From contig NZ_JACIBV010000001.1 in NCBI RefSeq assembly GCF_014195505.1, positions 5,146,001-5,210,000 on the forward strand: a stretch of DNA of 64,000 bases, given 5' to 3'. The DNA comes from Nonomuraea dietziae (GTDB taxonomy: Bacteria; Actinomycetota; Actinomycetes; Streptosporangiales; Streptosporangiaceae). The notes beneath the pieces are model-generated. The model searched no databases. It had not been told where the DNA came from and was given only the letters and a program-made list of their open reading frames with translations. The position numbers and the translations under genes were made by a program. Below, one piece after another: positions 51,509-64,000 of the stretch (its first letter is position 1; every line of letters starts with the position of its first letter).

Positions 51509-52626
51509 GAGGTCTTCTTGCAGCCCCGGGGCTCCTCGGGGCGCAGGTCGGTCCACTGCGCGATTTCCATCGCCTCGTAGCCTGCGATCCGTCCCGTGGG
51601 GTCGACGTCGAGGTCGGCGAGCGGCATCCCGGTCGTGAGGTCGAGGACGGTGCGGTTCTGGACCGGCGTCTCCTCCTTCCCCGACACCAGCACCGTGCCC
51701 TTCTCGCCGAACGACACGGAGAGCCCCGGCCGCCCCAGCGGGTCCACCGTCTCGCCGTGCACCTTGGTCTCGGGCAGGGTCGCGAGCAGCCGCAGCAGGG
51801 CCGCCCTGGTTCCCGGCTCGATCGGCAGCTCGAGCAGGCCCGACGCGGTGGGCAGGAACTCCTCGAAGCTCTGCTCGAACCCCCTGTCGTACCAGATCTG
51901 GTGGTACGGCTTCAGCGCCTCGCGCAACCGCTCGGGGTCGTCGGGCAGCTTGCGCAGGTCTTCGACGGTGAACTCGCCGACGCCACGCTGGGGCAGGTAG
52001 CCGTCCTCGACCTTCCACTCGTAGGAGCAGTCAGACGGCACGTCGGTGATCCTGATCGGCTCGCAGTCATCTCCCTCCATGCAGACCGGCCGTACCTTCT
52101 CCGGCGCGCCCGCCGCCCGCCAAGCCTGCTCGTCCTGCGGTGAGGCGGGTCTCACGAAGCGGGTCCAGTTCTCGGTCAGGGCGTGGTCCGCCAGATCGCG
52201 GGGCTGCCACACCTCCCTCGTGGACTGAGCCTCGAAGGTGTACGGGGGCTCTCCCGTGCGGAAGGATCCTCCGTCCACGGCCTTGGTGTGCCAGTAGGCC
52301 CCCTCCGTCGCCGGCTGCCTCGCCGCGCTGTCCGCGATCTGCAGCAGGAGGTCGATGCCCGTCGGGCGTACCAGGACGGGAGCGGTGACCGTGGCCATGC
52401 TGGACACGAGCGCCACCACGGCCGTGACGACCGTCGCCGTGGCCATGGCGGCTCCCACCGTCCAGCCCCAGGTCCATCGGGCCCCACGGCGGACGCGCGC
52501 CGGCTTGGGCCGCGGCCCCGCCTCCCGCTCCGCCGCCAGGACGCTCGCCCTGGCCCTGGCGGTCGCCTCCGCCGACGGCGGCGGCGCGTCAGGCAACGAC
52601 TGCGAGAGCAGCGTGATCTCATCCAT
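51505..52626 (-). CDS. CU044_5270 family membrane protein
   Basis: A 373-residue single-pass protein of a family usually encoded right after an ECF sigma factor. It begins MDEITLLSQSLPDAPPPSAE, has a helix near residues 54-76 (TVGAAMATATVVTAVVALVS) and an extracellular domain with four cysteines clustered in VCMEGDDCEPIRITDVPSDC, YEWKVEDGYLPQRGV and a lysine-rich C-terminus. It overlaps the sigma gene by 8 bases. Anti-sigma or signal-transmitting role is inferred from position. Confidence 0.85.
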   Translation of the reverse strand: MDEITLLSQSLPDAPPPSAEATARARASVLAAEREAGPRPKPARVRRGARWTWGWTVGAAMATATVVTAVVALVSSMATVTAPVLVRPTGIDLLLQIADSAARQPATEGAYWHTKAVDGGSFRTGEPPYTFEAQSTREVWQPRDLADHALTENWTRFVRPASPQDEQAWRAAGAPEKVRPVCMEGDDCEPIRITDVPSDCSYEWKVEDGYLPQRGVGEFTVEDLRKLPDDPERLREALKPYHQIWYDRGFEQSFEEFLPTASGLLELPIEPGTRAALLRLLATLPETKVHGETVDPLGRPGLSVSFGEKGTVLVSGKEETPVQNRTVLDLTTGMPLADLDVDPTGRIAGYEAMEIAQWTDLRPEEPRGCKKTS

Positions 52627-53155
52627 CGTGGTCCTCCAGGTCGCCGAGCGTCTTCCGCAGTTGCTTGCGCGCCCTGTTCAGCCGGGACGCGACGGTTCCG
52701 TAGGGGATGCCGAGGGCTTCGGCCACCTCCGCGTGGGTGAGGCCGGCCAGGGCGATCAGCAGGACCACGTCGCGGTCGCCGCGCTTGAGCCCGGCCAGCG
52801 CCCCCGCCAGCCTGCCCGTCAGCGCCCCTGCCGCGACGCGCGCGAGCGTCGTCTCCTCATGGCTCTCCGCTCTCGGCTCGGCGGTACGGCCGAGCGCCTT
52901 CCATCTCCTGACCTCGGCACGGCGGTGCTTGGCCACCAGGTTGGTGGCGATGCCGTACAGCCAGGGCCTGATCTCGCCTCTGGACGGGTCGTAGCCGCCG
53001 CGGACGGCCACCAGGAACACCTCGGCCGCCAGGTCGTCGGCGACGTCGGAGGAGAGCCTGCGGGCGATGTACCGGTGCACCTCGGGCCAGTGTGCGTCGA
53101 AGGTCCGTTCCAGCCAGGTGGTCGCGTCCTGCGCGGTCGAAGGGGGAACTGTCAT
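52619..53155 (-). CDS. ECF RNA polymerase sigma factor
   Basis: A 178-residue ECF sigma factor. Region 2: FDAHWPEVHRYIARRLSSDV, DLAAEVFLVAVRGGYDPSRG and WLYGIATNLVAKHRRAEVRR; region 4: LKRGDRDVVLLIALAGLTHA, then LGIPYGTVASRLNRARKQLR. It is coupled to a CU044_5270 protein and divergent from dnaK, with the heat-shock operators between them. Autoregulation is usual for this class but its promoter was not identified. Confidence 0.91.
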   Translation of the reverse strand: MTVPPSTAQDATTWLERTFDAHWPEVHRYIARRLSSDVADDLAAEVFLVAVRGGYDPSRGEIRPWLYGIATNLVAKHRRAEVRRWKALGRTAEPRAESHEETTLARVAAGALTGRLAGALAGLKRGDRDVVLLIALAGLTHAEVAEALGIPYGTVASRLNRARKQLRKTLGDLEDHDG

Positions 53156-53229
53156 GGCACCACGCCTCGTTCGGGATGTGAGTCACCCGTTTTTTCCCGA
53201 AAGCCCGGAATGCTTTCACGAGGATCGGG

Positions 53230-53250
53230 GTTGAGTCGAGTAGGCTCAAC
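53230..53250. promoter_or_regulatory. HAIR operator 1 (HspR site)
   Basis: GTTGAGT-N7-GCTCAAC matches the HspR inverted repeat CTTGAGT-N7-ACTCAAG at 10 of 14 arm positions. It lies just upstream of the dnaK -35 hexamer TTGACA (53255-53260). HspR is encoded in the same operon (56991-57341). Confidence 0.85.
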
Positions 53251-53254
53251 TCGT

Positions 53255-53284
53255 TTGACAAACCATCCGGGCCGTTCATAGGTT
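53255..53284 (+). promoter_or_regulatory. dnaK operon promoter
   Basis: TTGACA at 53255-53260 and TAGGTT at 53279-53284 are spaced by 18 bases, a plausible housekeeping sigma promoter 40 bases before the dnaK ATG. HAIR operators flank and overlap it, so HspR can block it. Confidence 0.6.
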
Positions 53285-53302
53285 GAGCCTCATCAGCTCA
53301 AC
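53282..53302. promoter_or_regulatory. HAIR operator 2 (HspR site)
   Basis: GTTGAGC-N7-GCTCAAC is a perfect inverted repeat of two seven-base arms that matches HAIR at 9 of 14 arm positions. It overlaps the predicted -10 and transcription start of the dnaK operon and lies 52 bases downstream of HAIR 1 (about five helical turns). Confidence 0.82.
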
Positions 53303-53323
53303 TTTGACTACAAGGACGTACTC

Positions 53324-55189
<1,866 letters not shown>

Positions 55190-55191
55190 CG

Positions 55192-55776
55192 ATGTCTGAC
55201 CCGCGCGATAACGGGCCCGAGACGGAGCCAGTGATCCGCGACAACCGCAAGATCGACCCCGAGACGGGTCAGGCGAGGTCCGCCGCGGACGAGCAGCAGC
55301 CCAAGGCCGCTGCTCCCGTGGCGGAGGGTGGTGACGCTCAGCTGCTGGCCGAGCGCACCGCCGACCTCCAGCGCCTGCAGGCGGAGTACACCAACTACCG
55401 CAGGCGGGTCGAGCGGGACAGGATCGCGGTACGCGAGCAGGCCGTCGCAGGCGCCCTCTCCGAGCTGCTACCGGTCCTCGACGACATCGGCAGGGCCCGC
55501 GACCACGGCGAGCTGAACGGCGGTTTCGCCAAGGTCGCCGAGTCGCTGGAGGCCGCGGTCACCAAGCTGGGGCTGACCTCGTTCGGGCAGAAGGGCGACC
55601 CCTTCGACCCGACGGTGCACGAGGCGCTGATGCACAGCTACTCCTCGGAGGTGACCGAGCCGACCGCCATCGAGGTGCTGCAGCCCGGCTACCGCATCGG
55701 CGATCGGGTGCTGCGTCCCGCACGGGTCGCGGTGGCCGAGCCCGAGGACGCCCCTGCCGCGTCTGACGAAGACTAA
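55192..55776 (+). CDS. grpE: Nucleotide exchange factor GrpE
   Basis: GrpE, 194 residues from ATG 55192 (MSDPRDNGPETEPVIRDNRK). An acidic disordered leader precedes a coiled coil (AERTADLQRLQAEYTNYRRR) and the beta-wing domain (PFDPTVHEALMHSYSSEVTE). A GTG at 55186 overlaps the dnaK stop and is an alternative. Releases ADP from DnaK. Confidence 0.94.
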   Translation: MSDPRDNGPETEPVIRDNRKIDPETGQARSAADEQQPKAAAPVAEGGDAQLLAERTADLQRLQAEYTNYRRRVERDRIAVREQAVAGALSELLPVLDDIGRARDHGELNGGFAKVAESLEAAVTKLGLTSFGQKGDPFDPTVHEALMHSYSSEVTEPTAIEVLQPGYRIGDRVLRPARVAVAEPEDAPAASDED

Positions 55777-55801
55777 GAACATCCCCCGAAAGGACGCATA
55801 G

Positions 55802-56986
55802 ATGAGCACCAAGGACTACTTGGAAAAGGACTACTACGCCGTCCTTGGTGTGCCCAAGACCGCCACCGCCGACGAGATCAAGAAGGCCTACCGGAAGCTG
55901 GCCAGGCAGTACCACCCCGACGCCAATCAGGGTGACGCCGCCAAGGAGGCCAGGTTCAAGGAGATCTCCGAGGCCAACGACGTGCTCTCCGACTCCAAGC
56001 GGCGCAAGGAGTACGACGAGGCGCGCACGCTGTTCGGCTCGGGCGTGGGCGCGCCGAGACCGGGTGGCGGCAGCGGCGGCTTTCCTTTCGACTTCGGCGA
56101 CCTGTTCGGCGGCACGGGCCAGCAGGGCGGGAGCACGAGCGACCGCATCGGCGACCTGTTCGGGGGACTGTTCAACAGGGGCGGCGGCGCGGGCGCCCGC
56201 ACCACGGGCGCGACGACCAGGCCGAGGCGCGGCCAGGACATCGAGTCCGAGGTCACGCTGTCCTTCACCGAGGCCGTCGAGGGTCACACCGTCTCGCTCA
56301 GGCTGACCACGTCGTCGGCGTGCAAGGCCTGTAGCGGCACGGGCGCCAAGGCGGGCACGACCCCGAGGGTCTGCCCCACCTGTGAGGGCACCGGCGCGGC
56401 CAGCCGCAACCTGGGCAACTTCGCCTTCTCCGAGCCGTGCCGCGACTGCAAGGGCCGCGGTCTCCTCGTCGACGACCCCTGCCCCGTCTGCGACGGAAGC
56501 GGCAGGGCCAAGAGCACCCGCACGATCCAGGCGCGCATCCCCGCGGGGGTGGCCGACGGCCAGCGGGTCAAGCTCAAGGGCAAGGGAGCGCCCGGCGAGA
56601 ACGGCGGTCCCGCGGGAGACCTCTACATCCAGACCCATGTGAAGCCGCACGCGGTGTTCGGGCGGTCGGGCGACAACCTGACCATCACCGTGCCCGTCAC
56701 CTTCACCGAGGCGGCGCTCGGCGCGGAGATCAAGGTTCCTGTCCTCAAGGGCCTTCCCGTCACTCTGCGCATCCCCGCGGGCACGCCCAACGGCCGCACC
56801 TTCAGGGTTCGCGGCAGGGGGGCCGCGCGCAAGGACGGCACCAAGGGCGACCTGCTCGCCACGGTGGAGGTGCTCGTCCCCAAGCAGCTCGACGACAAGT
56901 CACGCGAGTTGCTCACGGAGTTCCGCACCGCCACCGCGAGTGAGGACCCGAGGGCCGACCTCATCCAACGGGCCAGAAGCGAGTAG
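55802..56986 (+). CDS. dnaJ: Chaperone DnaJ
   Basis: Full-length type I J-protein of 394 residues. J domain with ARQYHPDANQGDAAKEARFK (HPD triad), a glycine/phenylalanine region, four zinc repeats (CKACSGTG, CPTCEGTG, CRDCKGRG, CPVCDGSG) and the C-terminal substrate domain. Co-chaperone for DnaK in the same operon, followed four bases on by hspR. Confidence 0.96.
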   Translation: MSTKDYLEKDYYAVLGVPKTATADEIKKAYRKLARQYHPDANQGDAAKEARFKEISEANDVLSDSKRRKEYDEARTLFGSGVGAPRPGGGSGGFPFDFGDLFGGTGQQGGSTSDRIGDLFGGLFNRGGGAGARTTGATTRPRRGQDIESEVTLSFTEAVEGHTVSLRLTTSSACKACSGTGAKAGTTPRVCPTCEGTGAASRNLGNFAFSEPCRDCKGRGLLVDDPCPVCDGSGRAKSTRTIQARIPAGVADGQRVKLKGKGAPGENGGPAGDLYIQTHVKPHAVFGRSGDNLTITVPVTFTEAALGAEIKVPVLKGLPVTLRIPAGTPNGRTFRVRGRGAARKDGTKGDLLATVEVLVPKQLDDKSRELLTEFRTATASEDPRADLIQRARSE

Positions 56987-56990
56987 GCCG

Positions 56991-57341
56991 ATGGACGCCA
57001 ACTACTTCAACCTTTCCGATGAAACACCCGTCTACGTCATCTCCGTGGCCGCCCAGCTGTCCGGTCTGCACCCGCAGACCCTCAGGCAGTACGACCGCCT
57101 CGGGCTGGTGTGCCCAGGCCGTACGGCGGGGCGCGGCCGCCTCTACTCGATGCGAGACATCATCCAGCTGCGCGAGGTGCAGCGCCTCTCCCAGGAGGAG
57201 GGCATCAACCTCGCCGGCATCAAGCGGATCCTTGAGCTGGAGAACGAGGCGCTGAGGCTGCGTGAGGAGGTTCACCGCCTCAGGGCCGAGATGTCCATGG
57301 TCAAAGCTCTGATCCGATACGAGCTGCCACCGGGGGCCTGA
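56991..57341 (+). CDS. hspR: Heat shock repressor HspR
   Basis: MerR-family repressor of 116 residues that binds HAIR sites. The helix-turn-helix LSGLHPQTLRQYDRLGLVCP and wing TAGRGRLYSMRDIIQLREV are followed by a dimerising coiled coil (ENEALRLREEVHRLRAEMSM). ATG 56991 lies four bases after the dnaJ stop. It represses its own operon through the sites at 53230 and 53282. Confidence 0.95.
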   Translation: MDANYFNLSDETPVYVISVAAQLSGLHPQTLRQYDRLGLVCPGRTAGRGRLYSMRDIIQLREVQRLSQEEGINLAGIKRILELENEALRLREEVHRLRAEMSMVKALIRYELPPGA

Positions 57342-57345
57342 ACAT

Positions 57346-59913
<2,568 letters not shown>

Positions 59914-59920
59914 CCCCCGC

Positions 59921-59948
59921 GAAGCCCCGGGCTCCCGTCCGGGGCTTC
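59921..59948. terminator. Strong bidirectional terminator hairpin after clpB
   Basis: GAAGCCCCGG (59921-59930) pairs with CCGGGGCTTC (59939-59948), a 10-pair stem with an 8-base loop between clpB and a convergent operon. The corrected stop of the convergent ATPase gene lies at its far edge. It should end both transcripts. Confidence 0.75.
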
Positions 59949-62900
59949 AGCGTCTGCCGTTGGCGAGCGCCAGCACCTCTTCGGCGGTGGGGGCGGAGTC
60001 GGGGTGGTGGGTGAGGCACATCGGCACCCTGATCTGGTGCAGGCCCCGTCCCCTCGGCCGCCAGGTAGAACTGGCCGGCCCTCAGCCGTCCGATGTCCGA
60101 CACGTGGCCGCCCTTCACCCTGGCCATGTCCGTGGCCGCGGCGATCTGGATCGGGGCGTTCAGCAGGCCGAAGAACTGCGTGGCCGCGTTGCCCGGGATG
60201 TGGTTGTGCAGGCCCTTCGGCGCCTGGGTGGCGAAGACCAGGCCCAGGCCGTACTTCCTGGCCTGGGAGGCGAGCATCAGCGTGCTCGCCGTGGCGGCGG
60301 TGTTCCTGCCGTTGGGGGCGAACGTCTGCGCCTCGTCCATGACCAGGAGCCCGCCGAGCGGCCTGTCCCCCGCGGGGTGGCGCCTGATCCAGGAGAACAG
60401 GCCGAGCTGGAGCTGGTTGACGAAGCTCTGGCGCTGCTCCTCGGAGGGCAGCCCCGCCAGGTTGATCACCGACACTCTGGCCCTTCGCCCAGGCTCGGGC
60501 GTGAGCAGCACGCCGGGGTCCACAGGCGTGCCGCTCCCGCCGAACAGCGGATCCATGATCGCGGCGGCTCGCAGGTTCTGCGCGACGTCGGCGGCCAGCT
60601 TGGCGGCGTTGGCCAGGTCGCTGACGCCGTCGGGCAGGTCCGACAGCAGCGCGATCAACCCGCCCAGCCCCGTGCCGCCGCGCCTGGCGTGGTGCCTGGC
60701 CGCCTCCCGGAGCACCGCCTGGGACTGCAGCGCCTTGGCGGTCGCGCCGTCGATCTTGGCCTTCGGCGCGAGCGCGGCCACGGCGGCGTCCAGGGCCTGG
60801 CCGAACTCGTCGGGATCGTCCACGAGAGCGCCGAGGTCGGGCAGCGGCTGGAAGGCGAGAGGACGGCCCGCCTGCTTGCCCGGCGTCCAGACCACGACGT
60901 CGGTGCCGGCCAGGTACTCCTCGGCCCGCTCCCTGTCGCCCTCCTCCCAGGTGGACGGAGCCTCGGGCCAGGGCGTGCCCAGCCTGGACAGGTCGTTGTT
61001 CGGGTCGAGGACGATCGAGGAGACGCCCTGCAGCGCGCACTCCTCGACCAGCCTGCGGATCAGCACCGTCTTGCCCGACCCCGAACCCGCGAAGATCGCC
61101 GTGTGCTTCCTCAGCGCCGCCACCGCGATCCGCACCTGCTCGCCTTCGTGCGCCGTCCTGCCCAGCACCAGGTACGGCCTGAGGTCACCGTCCACGGGCC
61201 GGGCCGGCGCCTCCTCCACGGGCCGGGCCGGCGCCTCCTCCACGGGCCGGGCCGGCGCCTCCTCCACGGGCCGGGCCGGCGCCTCCTCCACGCTCTGCTC
61301 GGGGACGGAGGTCGCGGCCGAGGGGAGGGCGATGGGTCCCGTGACGTCGGGATCGTCGGCGGCGCCGACCCCACCGGCGTCCTCGATGCTCCGGGCGGGC
61401 TCGGCGAGCCCTGCGCTCTCCGGGATCTCGTCGGCCTCCGGGCCTGGCGCCTGTCCCCCGGCGAGCCCGGGCGGCCGGCTCAGCGCCTCGACCAGCACCT
61501 TCACGTCCTCGGCCGGCCGGCGTGACGCCAGCCACTCCTGCAGGTGGGCGGGCTCCTCCTCGAGCAGCACCCGCAGTGCGGCCAGGACCTTCAGGTCCGA
61601 CTCCTCCACGCGCAGCACCCTGCCGCCCGCCGCCTCGAACGCGGCCAGCGCCTCGGTGGTCCTGGGCCCGTTCGACCACGCCTGGTTCCTCAGCACGTAC
61701 AGCCGCCGCTTCGGCACCTCGGCCCGCAGTCCCGCCGAGACGCACGCCGCCCTGAGCCTGTGGAGCGCCGCGACGGCGTTGGCGCTGGCGATGCCCCTGA
61801 AGCACCAGTGCACCTCGTCCTCGGTCGCCTCGTCCAGCGTCAGCCGGAGGCGGGCGTGCAGGGGCGGCTTGCTGCTCGGCGGAGGGTCCTGGGCGTAGCG
61901 GTGCGCCGCGTCCCCTCTGCCCGCCATCCACGCCGAGAGCCCCGCCGACAGCAGACCCGGCATGACGGCGTCCTCGGTCTCGGGCTCGGTGGCGGGTCCC
62001 ACGTCGGCGCCGTCCCTCAGGAACGCGAAGCGGGCGTCGAGAGCGGCCAGCCCCGTGGGCCCTGACCCCGGCGGCGGGGGTTCGGCCTCACCCTCGCCGC
62101 CGCCGGGTTCGTCCAGCCGGTCGAGCTCCCTGATCTCGCCGTCCGCGAGGCAGGCGCGCACGTGATTGTCGATCTTGATGAGGATCTGCCGCGGTGTCAG
62201 GCCCACCGCGCTGTCGAAGGCGTCCTCCCTCACCGGCCACGTCGGGTACGGCGGCTCGAAGTCCACCCGCCCGAACCCCGCCGCGAAGCGCCGCTCCACG
62301 ATGGCCCGCGCGGTCTGCGCGTCCTTCAGCACCCTGAGCGTGGCAGGCTCCCTGAACCTGTCACGGACGGTGGCGGTCGCCTGCTCGCGGATCATCATCC
62401 AGGTGTGCGGCAGGCACGACAGGACGGTCACCGTCCGCCTGGTGACGTCGCGCAGGGCCATCAGCCCTCCTGCGACCTGCTCGATCACCGCGCCCTGCCC
62501 GTCGTCGAGCCTCGACGTCGACTGCGCCACCAGCGCGTCGACCTGGTCGACGGCGATCACCGAGGGCCCGGTCAGCGCGAGCAGCCTCGACAGGTCGCGC
62601 ACCACCTCCTGTGGCGACCTGTACCCCTTGGTCAGCCCCCACTCCCTGCCCTGTCCCTCGTCGGGGATCGACGACAGGTAGGCCTGCCCGACGTCCTGGG
62701 CCGCCAGGTCGTCGGAGGCCAGCAGCACGAGCGCCCTCGCCGTGTCGTGCGCGTCCCTGAGGACCACGCCGCCCTTGCGGCGCAGCGCGCCCACGAACAG
62801 GTCCAGCGCCTCGCCGTCCAGCGGGCGCCTGCCGTCGACGGCCCTGCGTACCATCCTCGGCACGTCCGCCAGCGCCGCCAGCCTGTTGAGCAGCAGCCGC

Positions 62901-63259
62901 AGCTGCGACTGGCCGTCCTCGGCCGGACGCCACAGGCTGTCGAGCATCGCGATCACGATGCTGTCCCAGAAGTTCCTGGCGTCCAGCAGGCCGACCAGGA
63001 AGAAGTAGCCGCCCTCACGCTGGGCGTGCTCGCGGGCCCAGCCCAGCAGGTGGGTCTTGCCCGTGCCCCGCTGCCCCTGGATCACCACGCCGATCGGGCT
63101 GGCGTCCACGCTCTCCTTGGCCTCCGCCAGCCCTCTGCGGATGTCCAGCGCGGCCGTCGAGTGCAGACTCTCCACGTGGTACGGCGAGGGCCGCCACACG
63201 TCGTCGGGAGCGTGGACGGCGTTGAGCCTGAGCGCGCCGAGCGCTTCCCACTCCTTCAT
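59947..63259 (-). CDS. AAA+ ATPase/HerA-type translocase fusion (3' frameshift as read)
   Basis: A protein of about 1,100 residues with two ATPase units. Residues 1-400: an AAA+/Orc-like domain with Walker A IQGQRGTGKTHLLGWAREHA (K68) and Walker B SVIAVDQVDALVAQ. Residues 700-1090: a HerA/DUF87 domain with FAGSGSGKTVLIRRLVEECA, LLVMDEAQTFAPNGRNTAAT and ASQARKYGLGLVFATQAPK. Between them lie a helical region and four 8-residue repeats EEAPARPV. As read, the frame shifts at 60044-60047 and runs to 59750 antisense of clpB; removing one C gives QIRVPMCLTHHPDSAPTAEE and a stop at 59947. Overlaps the wHTH gene by 4 bases. HerA proteins partner with nucleases in recombination or defence. Confidence 0.8.
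61193..61288 (-). repeat. Four tandem 24-base repeats inside the HerA-like gene
   Basis: Four copies of a 24-base unit encode EEAPARPV in tandem, in the linker between the two ATPase domains. The copies are almost identical at DNA level, indicating recent expansion by slippage. Copy number could vary between strains and change linker length. Confidence 0.85.
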
Positions 63260-63903
63260 CGCACGCCGATCGCGAGGTAGTGCTTGTGCTGGTCGCTGAT
63301 GACCAGCGCGGCCTCGCGATCCTCCGCCCTCAGCGCCTTCTGGTTGTCCTCGGGCACCATGACGACGTCGGGCTGCCTGTTGAGGCTGCGCAGCGCGTCG
63401 TCCATCACGTCCCTGGGCAGCTCGCTCAGGCGCCTGCGCAGGTCGGTCAGGCTCACCCAGCCGCCCGGCTCGCGAGCCAGCTCGGCATAGGCCCCGCGCA
63501 CCCGGCTCTCGACACCTCCCAGGGCTTCGGTGGCCTCCGGCCGCTCGGCGGTCTCGACGGGCGGCTCAGGCTCGAACAGGTCGCCCAGGCGGTGGTCGGT
63601 GCGCTCCATGAAGCGCGCGACACCCGAGGCCAGAGACCGCAGCGCGCCACCCGTCGCCCCTGGCGAGGCGGCCACCCCCTCGCGGAACTCGTCGGCCAGC
63701 CGCGCCCATCCCCTGTCGGTCAGCACGTGGATCATGGTCCTGCCATGCGGACGGGTCTCCACCAGCTTCAGCTCGTTCAGGTTCGCCCGGTGCTTGGGAG
63801 TCAGCTTGATCCCGTGCTGCTTGGCGAGGTCGGAGTTGAGCACCTCGTCACCCTCGACCATGAGCACGATCAGGGCCGCCGTCTCTACGGCTGACAGTTT
63901 CAT
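63256..63903 (-). CDS. Winged-helix protein, possible accessory of the HerA operon
   Basis: A 215-residue protein with two possible winged-helix units: residues 1-75 (VLNSDLAKQHGIKLTPKHRA, LVETRPHGRTMIHVLTDRGW) and residues 135-185 (GWVSLTDLRRRLSELPRDVM), separated by an acidic linker. The C-terminus reads DQHKHYLAIGVR. It overlaps the ATPase gene (ATGA, 4 bases) and the upstream nuclease-like gene. A DNA- or protein-binding adaptor between nuclease and translocase is the simplest reading. No family name is certain. Confidence 0.7.
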   Translation of the reverse strand: MKLSAVETAALIVLMVEGDEVLNSDLAKQHGIKLTPKHRANLNELKLVETRPHGRTMIHVLTDRGWARLADEFREGVAASPGATGGALRSLASGVARFMERTDHRLGDLFEPEPPVETAERPEATEALGGVESRVRGAYAELAREPGGWVSLTDLRRRLSELPRDVMDDALRSLNRQPDVVMVPEDNQKALRAEDREAALVISDQHKHYLAIGVR

Positions 63904-64000
63904 CGCTTGCCTCTCTTGACGAAGTCCTCGATCTCGCGGGCCACGGACCAGGGGTCCGACAGGACGGCGTGGCTGGTGAAGCGCAGCACCACGAAACCGT
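63900..64000 (-). CDS. C-terminus of a nuclease-like protein (partial)
   Basis: Only the last 32 residues are inside the window: GFVVLRFTSHAVLSDPWSVA, then REIEDFVKRGKR. The LRFT-(x)n-DP-W-VA-EI pattern is typical of DUF559/VSR-like PD-(D/E)xK endonuclease ends. Its TGA overlaps the wHTH start (ATGA). The gene is the first visible member of the nuclease, wHTH, HerA operon. Assignment rests on a short tail and is tentative. Confidence 0.5.
   Translation of the reverse strand, partial: GFVVLRFTSHAVLSDPWSVAREIEDFVKRGKR

Noticed and set aside
61193..61288. A CRISPR-like repeat array
   Set aside because: Copies are directly abutted without spacers and in frame within a coding linker.

Overview
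This window is a high-GC chromosome segment from a filamentous actinobacterium. BldC, a BldN-type sigma factor with an RsbN-type partner, HspR, Rex, and a DUF397/XRE (Scr1-type) pair point to a sporulating, Streptomyces-like lineage. The combination with DUF4229, CU044_5270 and bS22 proteins suggests Streptosporangiales (Nonomuraea, Streptosporangium or Actinomadura-like), but the genus is an inference. No rRNA, tRNA, insertion sequence, prophage or CRISPR array was recognised.

Layout. 1-11205 (minus): nuoA-J for respiratory complex I, preceded by a geranylgeranyl-reductase-family (MenJ-like) gene carrying a one-base frameshift; a perfect Rex operator lies upstream. 11489-13179: two DUF397 genes and an XRE/DUF5753 regulator. 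13481-16258: a membrane protein, menG, a secreted beta-propeller and a DUF4229 protein. 16515-18764: bldC, a small acidic protein downstream of an HExxH metalloprotease, and a PLDc_N membrane protein. 18880-23412 (minus): cytochrome c maturation (resA-like, ccdA, resB, ccsB) and a histidine phosphatase. 23463-26257: two EamA transporters around a LysR regulator. 26137-33614 (minus): rex-hemA-hemC-hemD-hemB, a prim-pol gene and hemL. 33715-38089: glutaredoxin, a membrane/ABM fusion, bldN, rsbN and a HAD phosphatase. 38128-44340: hydrolase, sigma factor with LCP protein, acyltransferase, epimerase, bS22, a small HTH protein and a frameshifted phosphatase gene. 44624-50948: acuC, a MacAB-like exporter, proC and proline dehydrogenase. 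51050-53155: a lipoprotein and a second sigma/membrane-partner pair. 53324-59913 (plus): dnaK-grpE-dnaJ-hspR-clpB behind two HAIR (HspR) operators. 59947-64000 (minus): an AAA+/HerA ATPase, a winged-helix protein and the end of a nuclease-like gene.

The left two thirds form a respiratory super-locus: heme synthesis, cytochrome c maturation, menaquinone synthesis and modification, and complex I, with Rex operators at both the hem and nuo ends. The gene order proC, HTH, bS22, epimerase, acyltransferase, HAD phosphatase, glutaredoxin, hemACDB, hemL, phosphatase, resA, ccdA, resB, ccsB matches the recalled Mycobacterium tuberculosis Rv0500-Rv0529 block, with lineage-specific insertions such as bldN/rsbN, EamA/LysR and sigma/LCP.

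Three genes are broken by the same kind of indel, one extra C in a GGCCCC run (near 10349, 43742 and 60044). That looks more like a systematic sequence error than decay. The most promising candidate for an undescribed system is the AAA+/HerA, wHTH and nuclease operon at the right edge. A second is the metalloprotease/small-protein pair at 16942-18289.
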